Notes: a model not told the origin generated them from the sequence alone. A stretch of 64,000 nt of DNA from Craterostigma plantagineum (GCA_027422505.1 JAPQWV010000050.1:248001-312000); one strand, 5' to 3'. Positions 1-12,573 are shown, counted from the stretch's first letter. Translations and numbers: made by a program.

Positions 1-795
1 CGACGGAATTTCCGTCGCTAAAGGAAAAAATTAAAAAAAATTGATAATTAAACATAAAAATGAGAAAAATTCAAAAAAAAGAAAAAAAAAATCAAAAAAT
101 AGGTAAAAAATTGAAAAAAAGAGAATACTACTAATAAATTAAAAAAAAATATAAATAAATATAAATAATAATAAAAAATAATAATAAGGATAATTTTTGT
201 TCCTTTTTATTTAATTTTTAATAAATAAATATATTTTTACTTTTACTTTTTAAATCTTAAATTTATATTTATCATTTTTAGTTTATTATTTTATTTTTAT
301 TATTATTTATTTTTTTATTATTATTTATATTTTTATTTAATTTATTAGTAATATTCTCTTTTTTTGAATTTTTTACCTATTTTTTGAATTTTTTCTTTTT
401 TTTGGAATTTTTTCTCATTTTTACGTTTAATTATCATTTTTTAGTTTATTATTTTATTTTATTATTATTTTTTATTATTATTTATATTTTTATTTAATTT
501 ATTAATAATATTCTCCTTTTTTTAATTTTTTTTACCTATTTTTTGAATTTTTTTCTTTTTTTTGAATTTTTTCTCATTTTTATGTTTAATTATCTTTTTT
601 TTTTTAATTTTTTCCTTTAGCGACGGAAATTCCGTCGCAAATTCCGTCGCTAATTTTGCAATTCCGTCTAAATTGACGGAGGGACCAAATTGGTTCAAAT
701 CAAGAAACATCGGGGACTAAATGTAGCAAGTCGAAACATCGGGGACCAAATGCGCTCATAGGGTAAACATCGGGGACCAAAAATGGTTTTGTCCC
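1..795. mobile_element. Fold-back MULE-like element, right part (left end outside window)
   Basis: An AT-rich stretch with strong internal inverted symmetry (for example 1-130 against about 360-625). It carries repeats of the motif GCGACGGAAATTCCGTCGC and ends in spaced copies of CATCGGGGACCAAA before the terminal GTCCC at 791-795. The same terminal words recur at 8.1, 14.5-16.0 and 23.6-24.6 kb. The 14.5 kb copy has an exact 9-bp target duplication, which points to the Mutator superfamily. There is no coding capacity; the Lys/Ile-rich reading frame at 522-710 is low-complexity sequence. Confidence 0.75.
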
Positions 796-1236
796 AGATA
801 TCCTCTTTTGGTATTTTGTTAGCAGTATGTAGGGCTTGTATTTTGTCTCTGTACCCCAAGTTATATTCTGATACAATCAGATTTGCTCACAGCAATTTTG
901 TAAGCATAGTCCATGTATATATGAAAATCATTACTAGGAATTTTGTTTTATCTTCGGCTTTACAACTGATTTTCATGTAATGAAATTTGCAGCATTTAAA
1001 CGGAAGATATTGGCAACAATATACAAGTTGCAAAATATAAACATTACTTCATAAGTCGAGCACAAGATACAAAAATATTAGTTGCAGCAAAATATTCCAA
1101 AATACTACCTCGTCGAATGCTAAATCAACTAGCGATTAGCCAAAACATCCATGGGCCAAAACAAAAGACGAAATCTGAAGCATAAAACATGGGATGTGTG
1201 CTCGACTACGACAACGACGAGGTTAGTGTCACTTGG

Positions 1237-2121
1237 TCAAATGTTTGGTTTTGGATTGTTGGATGTTGTAGAACTTCCAACATCGCTTGGGGCTTTCAAT
1301 GGAGAACCAAAAACATCTACGGGCAGTGCATTAGGGTTCTCGTAGTAACGTGGCAGCGCTAAAAGGTTGTCGTTGCAATAGCGATCAAAACTATCTTCCG
1401 CCCCTAGTTTCGCAGCTACATCACGCCGTTCTTCGTCTTTAAAGAATAGTTTCTTCACAACACTGTTTTCTCGCGTTGTTCCGCTGAAATTGCCTCGAGC
1501 TCATTTGCAATTTGCATCTTACCTTTGATATTATGTCTTTGAGTATGACTTTTGTAGAATCGCTGTCGCTTGATATTTCAATTATTTCTTTGTTGCGAAG
1601 CACCGATGGAGTTGGATGATCAAATATGATGCATAGCTTCGACCACTGAGTTTCACCGTGCAGCCAATATGCCTTAGTCAAAGGTTCTCCCTGCAAGATT
1701 AGTCATTATCATTAAACAAAAATAAACACAAGCTTATGGCTAAGGATTTATATTATTGTACCTAACTACAATATAATAATACCTTAAACCATAATATCCA
1801 TTTCTGTATAGGAGCATCGATGAAGTTATATTCTTCATCCCATGTCACATTAGGTTCGCTTATAATTTTGTTGAAGACAATATATCGACTTCGTAGCATA
1901 CCAAACTTTTCCAACAGAAATGAACCACCATATAACAGACCAAAGCGCTCTTTGATGGGATAACGGATGCTTGTAATAGTGACGTCGCGCAAGTCATCCA
2001 CCATTTTGTCGGCAGCTTTCTCCTTGATCAATTTCTCTTTGAAGAAGTTATCAAGTGTTTCTGGCCAGGACTCGTCATAAAGATACTCCCCTTGACTCAG
2101 TAAGTTATCGAACTCCAACAC
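1237..2121 (-). pseudogene. Myb/SANT-like DNA-binding protein gene, decayed
   Basis: Two minus-strand blocks read as one protein of the plant Myb/SANT-like family (Myb_DNA-bind_3 type), related to the DNA-binding partners of PIF/Harbinger transposons. The first block (2121 to 1783) has the spaced aromatic and acidic residues of the domain (ESWPETLDNFF...) and the typical NVTWDEEYNFIDAP segment. A GT donor follows WILWFK. An acceptor at about 1691 restores GEPLTKAYWLHGETQW, the usual continuation, followed by an acidic EIIEISSDSDS linker. After that the frame must shift near 1440-1520 to read a C-terminal piece (KKLFFKDEERRDVAAKLG). The broken frame makes this a probable pseudogene. Whether it was a host gene or transposon-borne cannot be told, since no nuclease gene lies nearby. 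Confidence 0.6.
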
Positions 2122-2521
2122 TGCAAAATTAGAAAATATGAATAATCAAAGTTCATTCAAACCATACATGCTATAGAACAAGTTAATCAATTTCTTTAAC
2201 TGTAAAACAGAAAGTTCATTACCTTGTCTTTGAAAGTTGCATGTGGAAATGAACAAGTTCGCATGGTATAAATATAACTCATCTCATCCTTAATTAATTT
2301 CTTCAACAACCATACATCATTTCGGCCTTTAATGCTCATATCAGTGCATAAATACTCTTCCAGCTATTACTAGTGCATAAAAGCAGGTGCAGTAATTTAA
2401 CACCACTGAATTATAATTTTCAATCACATCTATCTCATCTATTTGAGACATTGCAGATTTTTTACAGGAATTTTGAGCATTATAATTAAACACATTCAAA
2501 TGTTACGGTCTTACCTCCAAC

Positions 2522-2579
2522 CCTTCACATTGGAGTGCGCTGTTTCGCTTCCTTCACATTGGAGTGCGCTGTTTCGCTT
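2522..2579. repeat. Perfect 29-bp tandem duplication
   Basis: The unit beginning CCTTCACATTGGAGTGCGC is present twice back to back with no difference (2522-2550 and 2551-2579), so the duplication is recent. It lies in non-coding sequence. Confidence 0.9.
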
Positions 2580-2698
2580 CGTCAAAGTGCAGCGTTTTTC
2601 TTTTCTCTCAAAATCACAGTACAGCGTTGTAGGTGACAAAAGTGATATTAGGGCTTATAAAAGTTAAGCGGCAAATAACTCTTTTAAACATTTATCTG

Positions 2699-2758
2699 GG
2701 GGTCTTTTAAAAAAATGGCCCTTGACTCAGTCAATGTTAAAAAAATAGCCTCGTTGAC
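2699..2758. repeat. Terminal-repeat-like word of the 2.7-7.7 kb MULE
   Basis: The segment has the words AAATGGCCCTTGACTCAGTC and GTTAAAAAAATAGCC. A close relative lies at 18,178-18,250 (AAATGGCCTTTGACGTGGTC, GTTAAAAAAGTAGCC). In both places the word precedes a GC-rich repeat array, so it probably marks the outer end of one element family. The matching inverted end and a target duplication were not found. Confidence 0.5.
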
Positions 2759-3184
2759 GTTTTTTTTTTGTCAATGGCATTCATTTTAATTAACCGTTAA
2801 CCATCTTCTTTAAACCCTCGTTAATTAACTAGAAATAAAAGAAAATGAAAAATAAATATACATACATAATCTGTATATATATAAAAGAAACGAAACTCCA
2901 TTTAAATATACAGCAGCACGTATTAATTAATATACCAACCCAGATCGATCCATCCTTTTTTCTTCATCGTTTCTAAAGAAAAACACAGCCGTATTTTCAT
3001 CACTAAGTCGAACTCGAAGCCTGCGAAACAAGTCTGGAAGGAAATACCCAGCTCTAACTCTTTACAGTAAGTTTTTTCATTTCGAATTAGGAATTTTAAC
3101 CCTCAAAATTACGTGATTGTGTCTCAAGAGATGATGTTTGGCCACGAGAGTTTTGAATTTCCAGTCGGAAAGGCGAAACTCGTG

Positions 3185-3595
3185 GTCATGCTTCATGGAA
3201 CCCGCACATATATCCACAAGGGCCCCATGCATTAGATCTGGGCCCCCGCGCATGTTTATGGTCCCCGCACGCTGGTGCAGAGGCCGCGCGCACTGGAGCA
3301 CGGGTCCGCGCGCGCTAGAGCACGGGACCCGCGCATCGGTCCAAGGGCCCCAGGCGCTGGTGCTGGGGTCCCACACATCGGTGCAGGGGGCGCGCGCACT
3401 GGAGCACGGGTCCGTGCGCGCTAGAGCACGGGACCAAGGCATCAGTTCAAGGGTCCCAGGCACTGGTGCTGAGGTCCCGCGCATTAGTGCATGGGCCGCC
3501 CTAGGACATGGGTCCCGCACACTAAGTCATGGGTCTCGCTCTAAAGCTTGGGTCCCAGTCGCTGGTGCAGGGGTCGCGCGCTATATGTTAGGGAT
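3185..3595. repeat. GC-rich tandem array upstream of the MULE transposase
   Basis: Degenerate short units built around GGGTCCCGCGCATNNGTGCA run through this stretch. A longer period of 106 bp is clear, since CACTGGAGCACGGGTCCG occurs at 3291 and again at 3397. Composition is strikingly GC-rich in an AT-rich setting. Related arrays follow the transposase at 6245, 6970 and 7425. Open frames across the array (3077-3695 on either strand) are compositional artefacts. Confidence 0.8.
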
Positions 3596-3806
3596 TTCGA
3601 TAGCTGTTAGGGGTTTAGAAGCTGTTAGGGCTTTAATTATGCCTAGAAATCAAGTTAGCAAACATAGCATCCGAAATAACATTTTCGACAACTAGGGTTT
3701 TTGCAAACTATTGTTTTCGCAAACTAGGGTTTCGCAAGTTGTATTGATTTTCGCAAGTAGGGCTGCGATTCTAATAAATTTTCCTTCTATTGCAGGGGGT
3801 AATCAT

Positions 3807-6078
3807 GACGATCACTAACATTGTGTTCCAAGTCGAGGGTCAGTGGATAATTGGCGAGGACAATACCTCGAAGTGGTGTCCTCTTCCTACTCATAGATGG
3901 CAATCAATCTTGGTCGACGAGGAAACATGCACGTTAGATGACGTGAAGGATGAGATTGTGAAGGTTTTGTCGCTACGCAGCGACAATTCTAAACTCATGT
4001 TAAGCTACATGCCTAGCGTAGTTTACGATTTCCCACGACCCATCTACATCGAGAATGACTATGGTATACGTGCATACCTTGGTTTTGGTGGTCCACAGTC
4101 TAGACCCGTGCTCCATGTTGAGGTTGCGTCCTTTGTCAGTGCCACACCACCACAAGCTCATCTTAATGATGAATCGAATTTCAACGTCGGTCTAATAGAG
4201 CAGTGCGACGCAAATAAGGAAATCCATCCCTTGGAGGGTTGGGCGACACATCTAACTACCACTCTTACCATCTTTCTGAATATGCGGGTTTTCAAGAAGA
4301 TCAAACCGGACCGTGCGAGAATCAAAATGAGAATGAAGATGACACGTCGAACAACCCGATGAACATTATGCTTCGGAAAGTGATAATGACGATGTCACAA
4401 TGGCGGAGCATAACTCTCCACATGCGGGCGACGGCACGTATGGATTGGGGGATGGTTCAAGCCTGTTTGTTGGTCAGGAATTTCGGGACAAGAAGGAAGT
4501 CAAGGACATGATCAGTAAAGTTGCCCTTGATGCGTGTTTCGAGTTCAAATTGGTCCGGTCAAATAAAACCATGTACGTAGCGAAATGCGCAACCGAAGGA
4601 TGCACATGGCGAGTACGAGCTGCACAGAACAAGGACTCCCCTTTTTTTCTCAATCCGAACGTACTGCGGCAAGCACACATGCGGGATTTCTCATCGTCGC
4701 CGTAGACATCGGCAAGGAAGTTCGTCAGTTGTATCACAAGTTATGTTGGAACATTTCACCGGTCCTAAAGACATTCCGCCACCCAAGTCACTCATGTCGA
4801 TGATGCAGAACAGGGGAGTAGATGTCTCATACTACAAGGCTTGGAAAGGCAAGCAACTAGTGTCGGACGAATTAGTCGGTAACATGGACGATTGTTACGA
4901 TTTACTTCCGGCCTACTTGGATGCGTTGAGGCAAGCAAACGTTGACAGCATCACGGATTGGGGATGGACGAAGAAAGGAGGTTGAAATATATGTTTTTAG
5001 CATACGGCACGTGCGTTAGGGGATTTGCATACATGAGGAAAGTCGTATCTATCGATGCAACTTTTTTGAAGGGAAAATATAAAGGCGTTTTGCTCATTGC
5101 TACGGCGCAAGATGGTGATTACCATCAATACCCGCTCGCATGGGGTCTTGCTGACTCGGAGGAAACCTAATCTTGGACGTAGTTTCTCACTAGATTGAGT
5201 CGTTTCATACCGGACAATAATGAACTCGTCATGATTTCTGACCGAAACCACGGTATAAAGAATGCCGTCCCTGGTGTGTTTCTGAATTCATTTCACGGTT
5301 TCTGCGCGTGGCACATTCAGCAAATCTGAAGACGAAAACGGCGGACAAGGGTGTGTGCCCCATTTTCTGGCGGGTAGCGAATGCCTATACCAAGGCCGAG
5401 TGCGATGCACAATACAAAGCTCTGCATGAAACATTCGAGTCGGCGTGTCGATATCTTCAAGAGATTGCAATGGAACGGTGGACGAGGGCATACTGTCCCA
5501 AATCGAGATACAACATCATGACGACCAATGGATCGGAGTCGATAAATGTGGCTCTACGCGCGGATAGAGAACTTTCAATTATAGAATTGTTGGGTTCGAT
5601 TCACCGATTAACATCAACTTGGTTCAATAAGCATCGTGAACATGCGAAGCTTCTATCGCTGCGAATTCGACGCGTTTATGCCGAAGGTCGAGTCGATCCT
5701 CCGCGAGAATTTCGTTGGGTCACAAAGATTTCATGTGTCGGAAGTTGGGCGGCTAACATATAACGTCTATGGCCACAACGTGAACGAGGTCGTCGATCTA
5801 CACATGCGTACATGCAGCTGTAAGACGTTAGACATCGACCGAATTCCTTGCCCACACGCGATTGCTGCTTGTGGTTATGCCAACATCGATGTGAGTTCAC
5901 TAGTTGCCCTTATTACAGCTTGGAAATGTGGAAGTTAGCTTACGACGGTACTATATGGCCGGTGTCCGAACACATTGAAAGAAGTGTTGAAATGCTGCCA
6001 CCTCCTCGCGAGAGGCAACGTGGCAGACCACAGAAAAATAGGTTGCCTTCTGTTGGCGAATTTAGCAGGAGGAGGTAA
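3807..6078 (+). pseudogene. MULE (MuDR-type) transposase, broken
   Basis: Successive plus-strand frames give all parts of a Mutator-like transposase in order. They are the plant MULE N-terminal region (3807-4200, QVEGQWIIGED); the MuDR N-terminal domain (about 4440-4650, GQEFRDKKEVKDM with C..C..W residues); the DDE region, first Asp in VVSIDATFLKGKYKG (5040-5080); the downstream helices (5340-5640, SRYNIMTTNGSESIN); the SWIM zinc finger CSC...CPHA (5815-5860); and a C-terminus ending in QRGRPQKNRLPSVGEF. At least five frame changes and several stops separate them (for example at 4703, 4983 and 5168), so no active enzyme can be made. Such transposases cut DNA at the terminal repeats of their own element. 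Confidence 0.9.
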
Positions 6079-6244
6079 AACCTCTAAATTTAGGGTTTTC
6101 TAATGTAATAGAACCTAATTATTATTGTTATGAAATGAAAGTTTGTTTAGATTAGTGTAATTATGATTTTATAATGTAAGAGTCATGCTATGATATTGTT
6201 TGAGGTATGTAAAATTATGATTTTAAAATTAGGGTTTTAATGAA

Positions 6245-6410
6245 GTGGACCCGCGCAAGCTGATGCGCTTTGGATGTGCGGGACCCGTGCTTTGCGCGAA
6301 GGACCCTTGCTTTCACGCACGGGACCCATGCTCATGTGCGGGGACCCATGCTCATGTGCTTGGTCCCTGGCGCATAAGTTCGGTCCCGTGCGGAAATTTT
6401 GTAAACCCTA
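6245..6410. repeat. GC-rich array 3' of the MULE, copy 1
   Basis: Units of about 25-30 bp based on GGGACCCGTGCTTTGCGC and GGGACCCATGCTCATGTGC start 170 bp after the transposase frame ends. The word GTGGACCCGCGCAAGCTGAT is shared exactly with copy 2. The array is the counterpart of the upstream array at 3185. Confidence 0.8.
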
Positions 6411-6969
6411 ATTGGTTAGTTGTAGTCAATTACGTTCTTTTGCAGACAAATTTATTGATTTATTGGTCGGTCAACTATTTGTCTGAAACATGTCAGCTTT
6501 GATATCAGGTGTCATAATGACTTGTCAAGTCTGATGTCCTTTTCGATGTGTGAAAAAGCAAGGCACGGGTTTAAAAAGATTTTCAGTAGTTATAATACAT
6601 ATGTATTTTGTACATATTTAAACTTAAAAAAAATTAACCGCAACGAAATACTTGTCGAAAAAATAATTAATCTTGACCAAAAAATTACTCTTAAACCGTT
6701 AATGTACACATAAAAAAATTACACTATTTGGTTATTTTTTTGAATGCGAAGTTAGTGAATTAGTTGGATGTCACACTAATTGGGCAAATTTACATAGCAA
6801 CAACTTGCCTTGTGTTGGTGACTTGGTTAGGATGTAACAATCGAAAACTCGTATCTTATATACGCAAAAAAAATACTTTTGTTGGTATGATATTATATGA
6901 CGTATTATATTCGTATGGAGGCCGAATCAAAGTTCGAAATTATTTAATCTGGTGTAAAATCACGAAAAT

Positions 6970-7330
6970 AATCCAGGGTCCCCGCACATGAGTGTTGTGG
7001 TCCGGGGCTCATGAGCAGTGGACCCGCGCAAGCTGATGCGCGTTGGATGCGCGGGACCCCTGTGGCCACGCGAGGGACCCGTGAACTCACGCAAGGGACC
7101 CGTGCTTATGCGCGGGGACCCATGCTTAATTGCTTGGGACCGTGCGCATAAGTTTGGGACCATGCCCAGCAGACCGGCCCCGTGCGAATATTTTATTGAC
7201 TAGTCAACAATCATTGGAAAATTATTATTGTCAGTACTCACTTTTTCTGCGAATGTCAGTGTCACACCGTGTAATCGTCACATTAATGTCAAAAATAACA
7301 ATCTAATCATACGAAAATAATATAATCATA
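6970..7330. repeat. GC-rich array 3' of the MULE, copy 2, with its flank
   Basis: The block opens with GGTCCCCGCACATGAGTG, runs through a GGGACCC array to about 7190, and continues with the AT-rich flank GTCAACAATCATTGG and ATTATTGTCAGT. The same order recurs at 7420-7690, so array plus flank was duplicated as one long unit of about 450 bp. Confidence 0.75.
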
Positions 7331-7419
7331 ACAAAATAATTGGAAAAAAGTACCAATAACTAAAAAAATTTAATCATACGAAAGGAATTTAATACTTACG
7401 AAAATATTTAAAATTGTGC

Positions 7420-7690
7420 AAGGTCCCCGCACATGAGTGTTGTGGTCCGGGCTCATGGGCTGTAGACCCGCGCTAGCTAATGCGCGGGACCCTTGCTCAA
7501 ATGACTCGTGCAGGGGTCCTTAGTTTTCACGCAAGGGACCCGTGCTCAAATGCATGGTCCCATGCTTATGTGCGGTGACTAAGTCAACAATCATTCGTCA
7601 ATTAGTGGTCTGTTATTGTCAGTGTCATAACAATCGATTTGATGTGATTAAAAAATTTTTGCTTGTCATGTCATAACAGTAATGTCAATT
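7420..7690. repeat. GC-rich array 3' of the MULE, copy 3, with its flank
   Basis: A diverged, shorter copy of the 6970 block: GGTCCCCGCACATGAGTG, then degenerate GGGACCC units, then GTCAACAATCATTCG and GTTATTGTCAGTG. No gene lies between here and 8300. Confidence 0.7.
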
Positions 7691-8096
7691 TCAGATAAAA
7701 TTAATTTACACAAACGTAACAACAACGTTGTTTTTTCATAAAAAAAAAAAAATTACATTGGGAAAAAAAATACGCTTTGAATAAAAATTACATTATGTTG
7801 GACCAAACCAAGAGCAAAAGTCCTTACGAAAAATAGTCATTGTAAGAAATTTCCTAAAATCTACAATGTCCTGCTGTGTCAGATTGGAAACGTCGTCACC
7901 TCGAAACATGAAGCTCATTGCCGCTCGCAACACATGTACGCCGCATTCTCCCCTGAAATGTTACACACTTATACATATTGATGCATATTGTGAGTTATAT
8001 GTGATACATATTGATGCTCACGTGCATTTAAGTCGAATGAGAAAATGCGCTATGAGGTTTTACGTCGAGTAAAAGGAGATCATAGGCTCCTACGTG

Positions 8097-8265
8097 TTAA
8101 ATTTCGTCTAAATTAGCGATTAAATTAATCGAGGGACCAAAATCGTCCAAAATCGGTAACATTGGGACTAAAAGTGTCACCTTGGAATATGGGGGACCGG
8201 AGACGCCTATGCCCCAAACATCGGGGACTAAAAATGCCGTTCGCCCGGAAGAGTCACATAGGGGT
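8097..8265. mobile_element. Fold-back MULE-like element, right-end fragment
   Basis: The spaced words GAGGGACCAAAATCG, ATTGGGACTAAAAG and AACATCGGGGACTAAAAATG match the right arm of the family seen complete at 14,556-16,038. The left arm is missing, so this is a truncated copy. Confidence 0.6.
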
Positions 8266-8306
8266 GTCAAACAAACATCTGATAATAATACCTCTATATT
8301 CTTGAA

Positions 8307-8814
8307 CATAGTTGTTAGTGGCGCACGGCGCATTAAGGCGCGAAGGGCCCACCACAGCCATGGCACATGGCGCGGCGCGCGCAACATCGAAGGACGGTGC
8401 ATTTGAATATTAAAGATTAAAATATATAGGGTCTACATATAATGATAAGAATAACCAATATATATGATTGAAAAGTTATATATAACAAGCATATAAGCTT
8501 CATGAATCACTTTTTGAGTTTTCTAGCTTCATTTTATTTTCTTCTATCCGCGTCTTACCCTATTACTAATTTTGTTGTGTTTAAAATAAATATCTACAAG
8601 CTTTTGGGCCCATAAAATTTAAAAACTAAAAGGCCCAAATAAGCTTTTTGGGCCGTGTCACCATGGGCAACGGCCCATGGCGCGGGCCACGGTGACGTGG
8701 CATGTGCCATGGCGTCGCCATGTTAAAGCCGTGTCCCAAGTTTTAGAAATGGCGCAACCCTCTCTCAATTTGCGTCATGCGCCATGGCGCGCGCAATGGC
8801 GCGAAACAACAATG
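8307..8814. mobile_element. Non-autonomous hAT element, 508 bp
   Basis: The ends are inverted repeats (CATAGTTGTT at the left, AACAACAATG at the right, 9 of 10 matching). They are flanked by a perfect 8-bp duplication TTCTTGAA at 8299-8306 and 8815-8822, the size made by hAT transposases. Both subterminal regions are rich in GGCGC/GCGCC words (GGCGCACGGCGCATTAAGG, GCCATGGCGCGCGCAATGG). The centre is AT-rich and non-coding. It sits just before the recognisable part of the Copia element and shares its ends with the hAT element at 12,437. Confidence 0.9.
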
Positions 8815-8822
8815 TTCTTGAA

Positions 8823-11800
8823 TAAAATGTTTAATAAGTCTAATCAAACAGTGCATTTCAAAATCCCTTGGTTTGTAAATTTTGTGGCATTAGAGGGCAC
8901 TCAATAGAAAAGTGTTACAAGCTTATAGGTAACCCAAATAGTAATCAAAACACTGCTAACACCTATAACAGTGCTAATAACACTGTTATCTGCAAACATT
9001 GTGGCATTAAAGGCCATTCCATTGAAAAATGCTTTAAACTTTTTGGCAAGCCAACTAAAAACAATAAAAGCTGTAACAATGCCAAAAGAGGTTCCAATTG
9101 GAATATTAATAAAACAGCAAATCTAGCAGAAGTAAATCAAAATACATCTGAAACAATAACTCCTAATATATCCATAATTCAATACAGCAAGTTAATGAAA
9201 CTGCTTGACAAAGAAAGTCAAAGTGAAGCTAACCAAGACATCATGGCAGGTGCATTCATAAATACCTTATCTTCTAATTTTAATAAAGGATGGATTATTG
9301 ACTCAGGTGCAACAGATCATGTTATATGCTCATGTGAGAACTTGCTGAATGAAAGACATGTTAAGTCTGATAGCATATATATCTAGCTGCCTAATGGTGC
9401 ATGTTTAGCTGTTGAAGTGATTGGTGATTACATGCTGAATGACAGTCACTTAGGAATGTGCTAGTTGTTCCTGCTTTTAAGTGCAATCTGCTCTCTGTGT
9501 CTAAGCTAGCTAGTACTAAGCAGTGCATTATCAACTTTAAATATAATATTTGTACTTTTCAGGACCCACTGTCCCTAAGTGTAATGGGGAGGTGAGTTAA
9601 AAGGGGGGTTGTCATGATATATGGCACAAAAGATTAGGTCATCCATCAAAAGTTGTACTTGATGTGTTAAAACCTGTTTTGCATTTCAAAGAAAATCTAT
9701 ATGTTGAGCCATGTGATGGCTGTCACAAGGCAAAGCAGACTAGAGAACCCTTTCCTCTTAGTGATCATAATTCTGTTTGTTTATTTGAACTTGTTCATCT
9801 TGATGTGTGGGGTCCCTTTAGACAAGTCAACCATAATGGATGTAGGTTTTTTCTTACAATTGTTGATGATTTGTCTAGAGCAACTTGGGTGTTTCTACTT
9901 AAAAGTAAACCTGAAGTGTTCCAACATGTGAAGTACATTATCTACATGGTTAGAAATCAGTTTGGAAAATCTGTGAAAACTATTAGGACTTATAATGGTA
10001 CTGAATGTGTCAATAGCCAGCTTCAGGACTTAACAAAATTAGAGGGCATCATGCACCAAACTAGTGTAGCTGATACACCTCAACAAAATGGCATAGCTGA
10101 AAGGAAACATATGCATTTGTTAAATGTTGCACGTGCACTGCTCTTCCAATCTGGTGTGCCTTTGATTTACTGGTCTGAATGTATACTTGGTGCTGTGTTT
10201 TTTATAAATAGAACTCCATCTTCTGTTCTTAAGGGTAAATCACCTTATGAAATCTTGTTTTGAAAACCAGTGAAGTATGAAACATTGAAAACTTTTGGTG
10301 CTCTATGCTACTGTCTTGGGTACTAAATCAAAGTTTGATGCTCGTGCTAAGAAGTGTGTTATGCTAGGATATTATGAAAATAAGAAAGCCTATAAATTGT
10401 TAGATCTAAATAGCAATGAACTGTTTGCAGCTAGAGATGTAAAATTCTATGAAACTGTTTTTCCTTTTAAGCTGTCCATGAGTGAAGAGTTAAGTAGGGA
10501 TGAAGGTTCACATGTTCTATTTGATGATTTGTTTGATAGAAATGAATCTGTTTTAGATGAAACAGTTAACAGTGAGTTGATTGTGAAAGAAAACATTCCT
10601 TCTGATTTTCATGAACAAGCCAATGTGTTACCAAATACTTCTGACTTTTCTAGTACTGACATTGGTGTTGACTCTGTGAATGAACCACTTGATTCTGCAG
10701 TGGATGATGACGTGACTGACCCACTAACTAACACAATTGATGAGACTGTGAATAGGCCTAAGAGAAATACTAGGAGACCCAACTATCTAAATGAGTATGA
10801 GTGTTCTGTGAACTCTGCTAAGTCCAAGGTATTTACCCTATGTCTCTTGTTATGAATATGTCAAAACTTGAAGTAAGTGATAAGGAATATTGCAATAATA
10901 TAGATAGAGTAAATCTGACTAGCAGTGTAACTGACGCACTAGGTATTCCAGGATGGAAAGAAACTATGAATTTAGAAATGGAAGCACTTCTTAGGAATAG
11001 AACTTGGGACTTGGTTGAGCTGCCTAGGAATAGGAAACCAATGGGTAGTAAATGGATTTTTAACGTAAAATATAAGTCAAATGGAGACATAGAGAGATAT
11101 AAGGCTAGACTAGTTGCTAAGGGATATAGCCAAAAGGAGGGTATTGATTTTAATGAAATATTTGCACCTGTAGTGAAGATGGTTACCATCAGACTGCTTC
11201 TTGCACTTTCTGTCATGCATGACTGGACTGTTTTTCAACTTGATATAGATAATGCTTTTCTACATGGTGAGCTAGATGAAGAGGTCTACATGTGCTTACC
11301 TGAAGGGTTTTATGACAGTGATCATAGTCTGTAGATAAATAAACCCCTTTATGGCTTGAAGCAAGCTCCACGAAAGTGGAATGAAAAGTTAACTCAAGTT
11401 TTAACCTTAAATGGCTATAAGCAAAGCTTGAGTGACTATTCCTTGTTCTCAATCAGAAAAAGAAATTTGACTGTATTCTTACTTGTGTATGTAGATGACT
11501 TTTTACTTTTTGGAAATAACATGACTGAAATAGATAGGATTAAGACTGTGTTGAATGATTTGTTTGGTATAAAGGATTTGGGCAGATTGAAGTATTTTTT
11601 TAGGGATAGAAGTCATGAGCTGTGATGAAGGGTTGATCCTAAATCAAAGGAAATATACTCTAGATCTGTTAGAATAGTTTGGGGTATTGAATAGCAAACC
11701 AAAAGACACACCCATGCAACAGAATCTGAAATTCACAGTTGTGGACAGTTCAGAATCTGTTGATGTTGGGCAGTTTCAAAGGTTATTAGGATGGCTGATT

Positions 11801-12420
11801 TATTTGTGTAACACTAGACCTGACATTTCTTATACTGTCCAAAAACTTAGCCAATATATGCATGATCCAAGTCCTTCTCATGTAGTTGCGGCCTTTAGGA
11901 TATTAAGATACTTGAAATCAGCCCCTGGATACGGGCTGCTGTTTTCGAAAAAATTGAGTGACCAACTAACTGTGTTTTGTGACTCTGATTGGGCCTCTTG
12001 TTCGATTACACGAAAATATGTTTCAGGTTTGTGTATTTCTTGGTAATACTTTAGTTTCATGGAAAAGTAAGAAACAGAAAACGGTCTCACGTTCTTCAGC
12101 TGAAGCCAAGTGTCGGGCTATGGCTCAAGCGACTTGTGAACTAATTTGGGTAATTGGTTTATTGAAAGGCATGAAAGCTGACATTTCATTTCCTGCTAGG
12201 TACTGCGACAACAATGCGGCCATTCAGATAGCAACAATCCGTTCTACCATGAACGGACAAAACACATCGAAATCGATTGTCATTTCATTTTTGGGTATAT
12301 AAATAAGTGTATAATTAAGACTTTTTTTGTTAAATCGCAGGAACAAGTAGCAGACATTCTTACCAAGGCACAGGGAAAAGAAAATTTCTGTAAGCTCAGA
12401 AATAAACTTTCAATATAAAT
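8823..12420 (+). pseudogene. Ty1/Copia retrotransposon polyprotein, decayed
   Basis: The domains are in Copia order. Two gag zinc knuckles come first (CKFCGIRGHSIEKC at 8875 and CKHCGIKGHSIEKC at 8993), then protease WIIDSGATDH (about 9290), a GAG-pre-integrase trace (WHKRLGHPSK, 9620), integrase (9700-10,260), reverse transcriptase (10,950-11,620, with YVDD near 11,490) and RNase H to about 12,410. Stops or shifts occur at 9384, 10,261, 10,300, 11,332, 11,625 and 12,045. The second integrase aspartate is replaced by tyrosine (TYNGTE). The 5' LTR and most of gag are absent. A 3' LTR candidate lies at 13,813, separated from the coding part by the hAT insertion. Confidence 0.92.
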
Positions 12421-12570
12421 ATTTTCGGCCATCATTCATAGTTGTCAGTAGCGTACGGCGCATTGAAGCGCAAAGCCTCGCTGGAGCCATTGCACATGAC
12501 GCAAGGCGTGGCGCGCGCATTATCGAAGTACGGCGCCTGTTGGAAATATAAAAATTATAATATGTAAGAG

Positions 12571-12573
<3 letters not shown>

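Noticed and set aside
783..980. 65-codon frame next to the first MULE end
   Set aside because: Starts inside the transposon end and has no motif.
3077..3695. Long overlapping frames on both strands
   Set aside because: They follow the GC-rich repeat array and have Arg/Pro/Ser/Ala composition dictated by the repeat unit.
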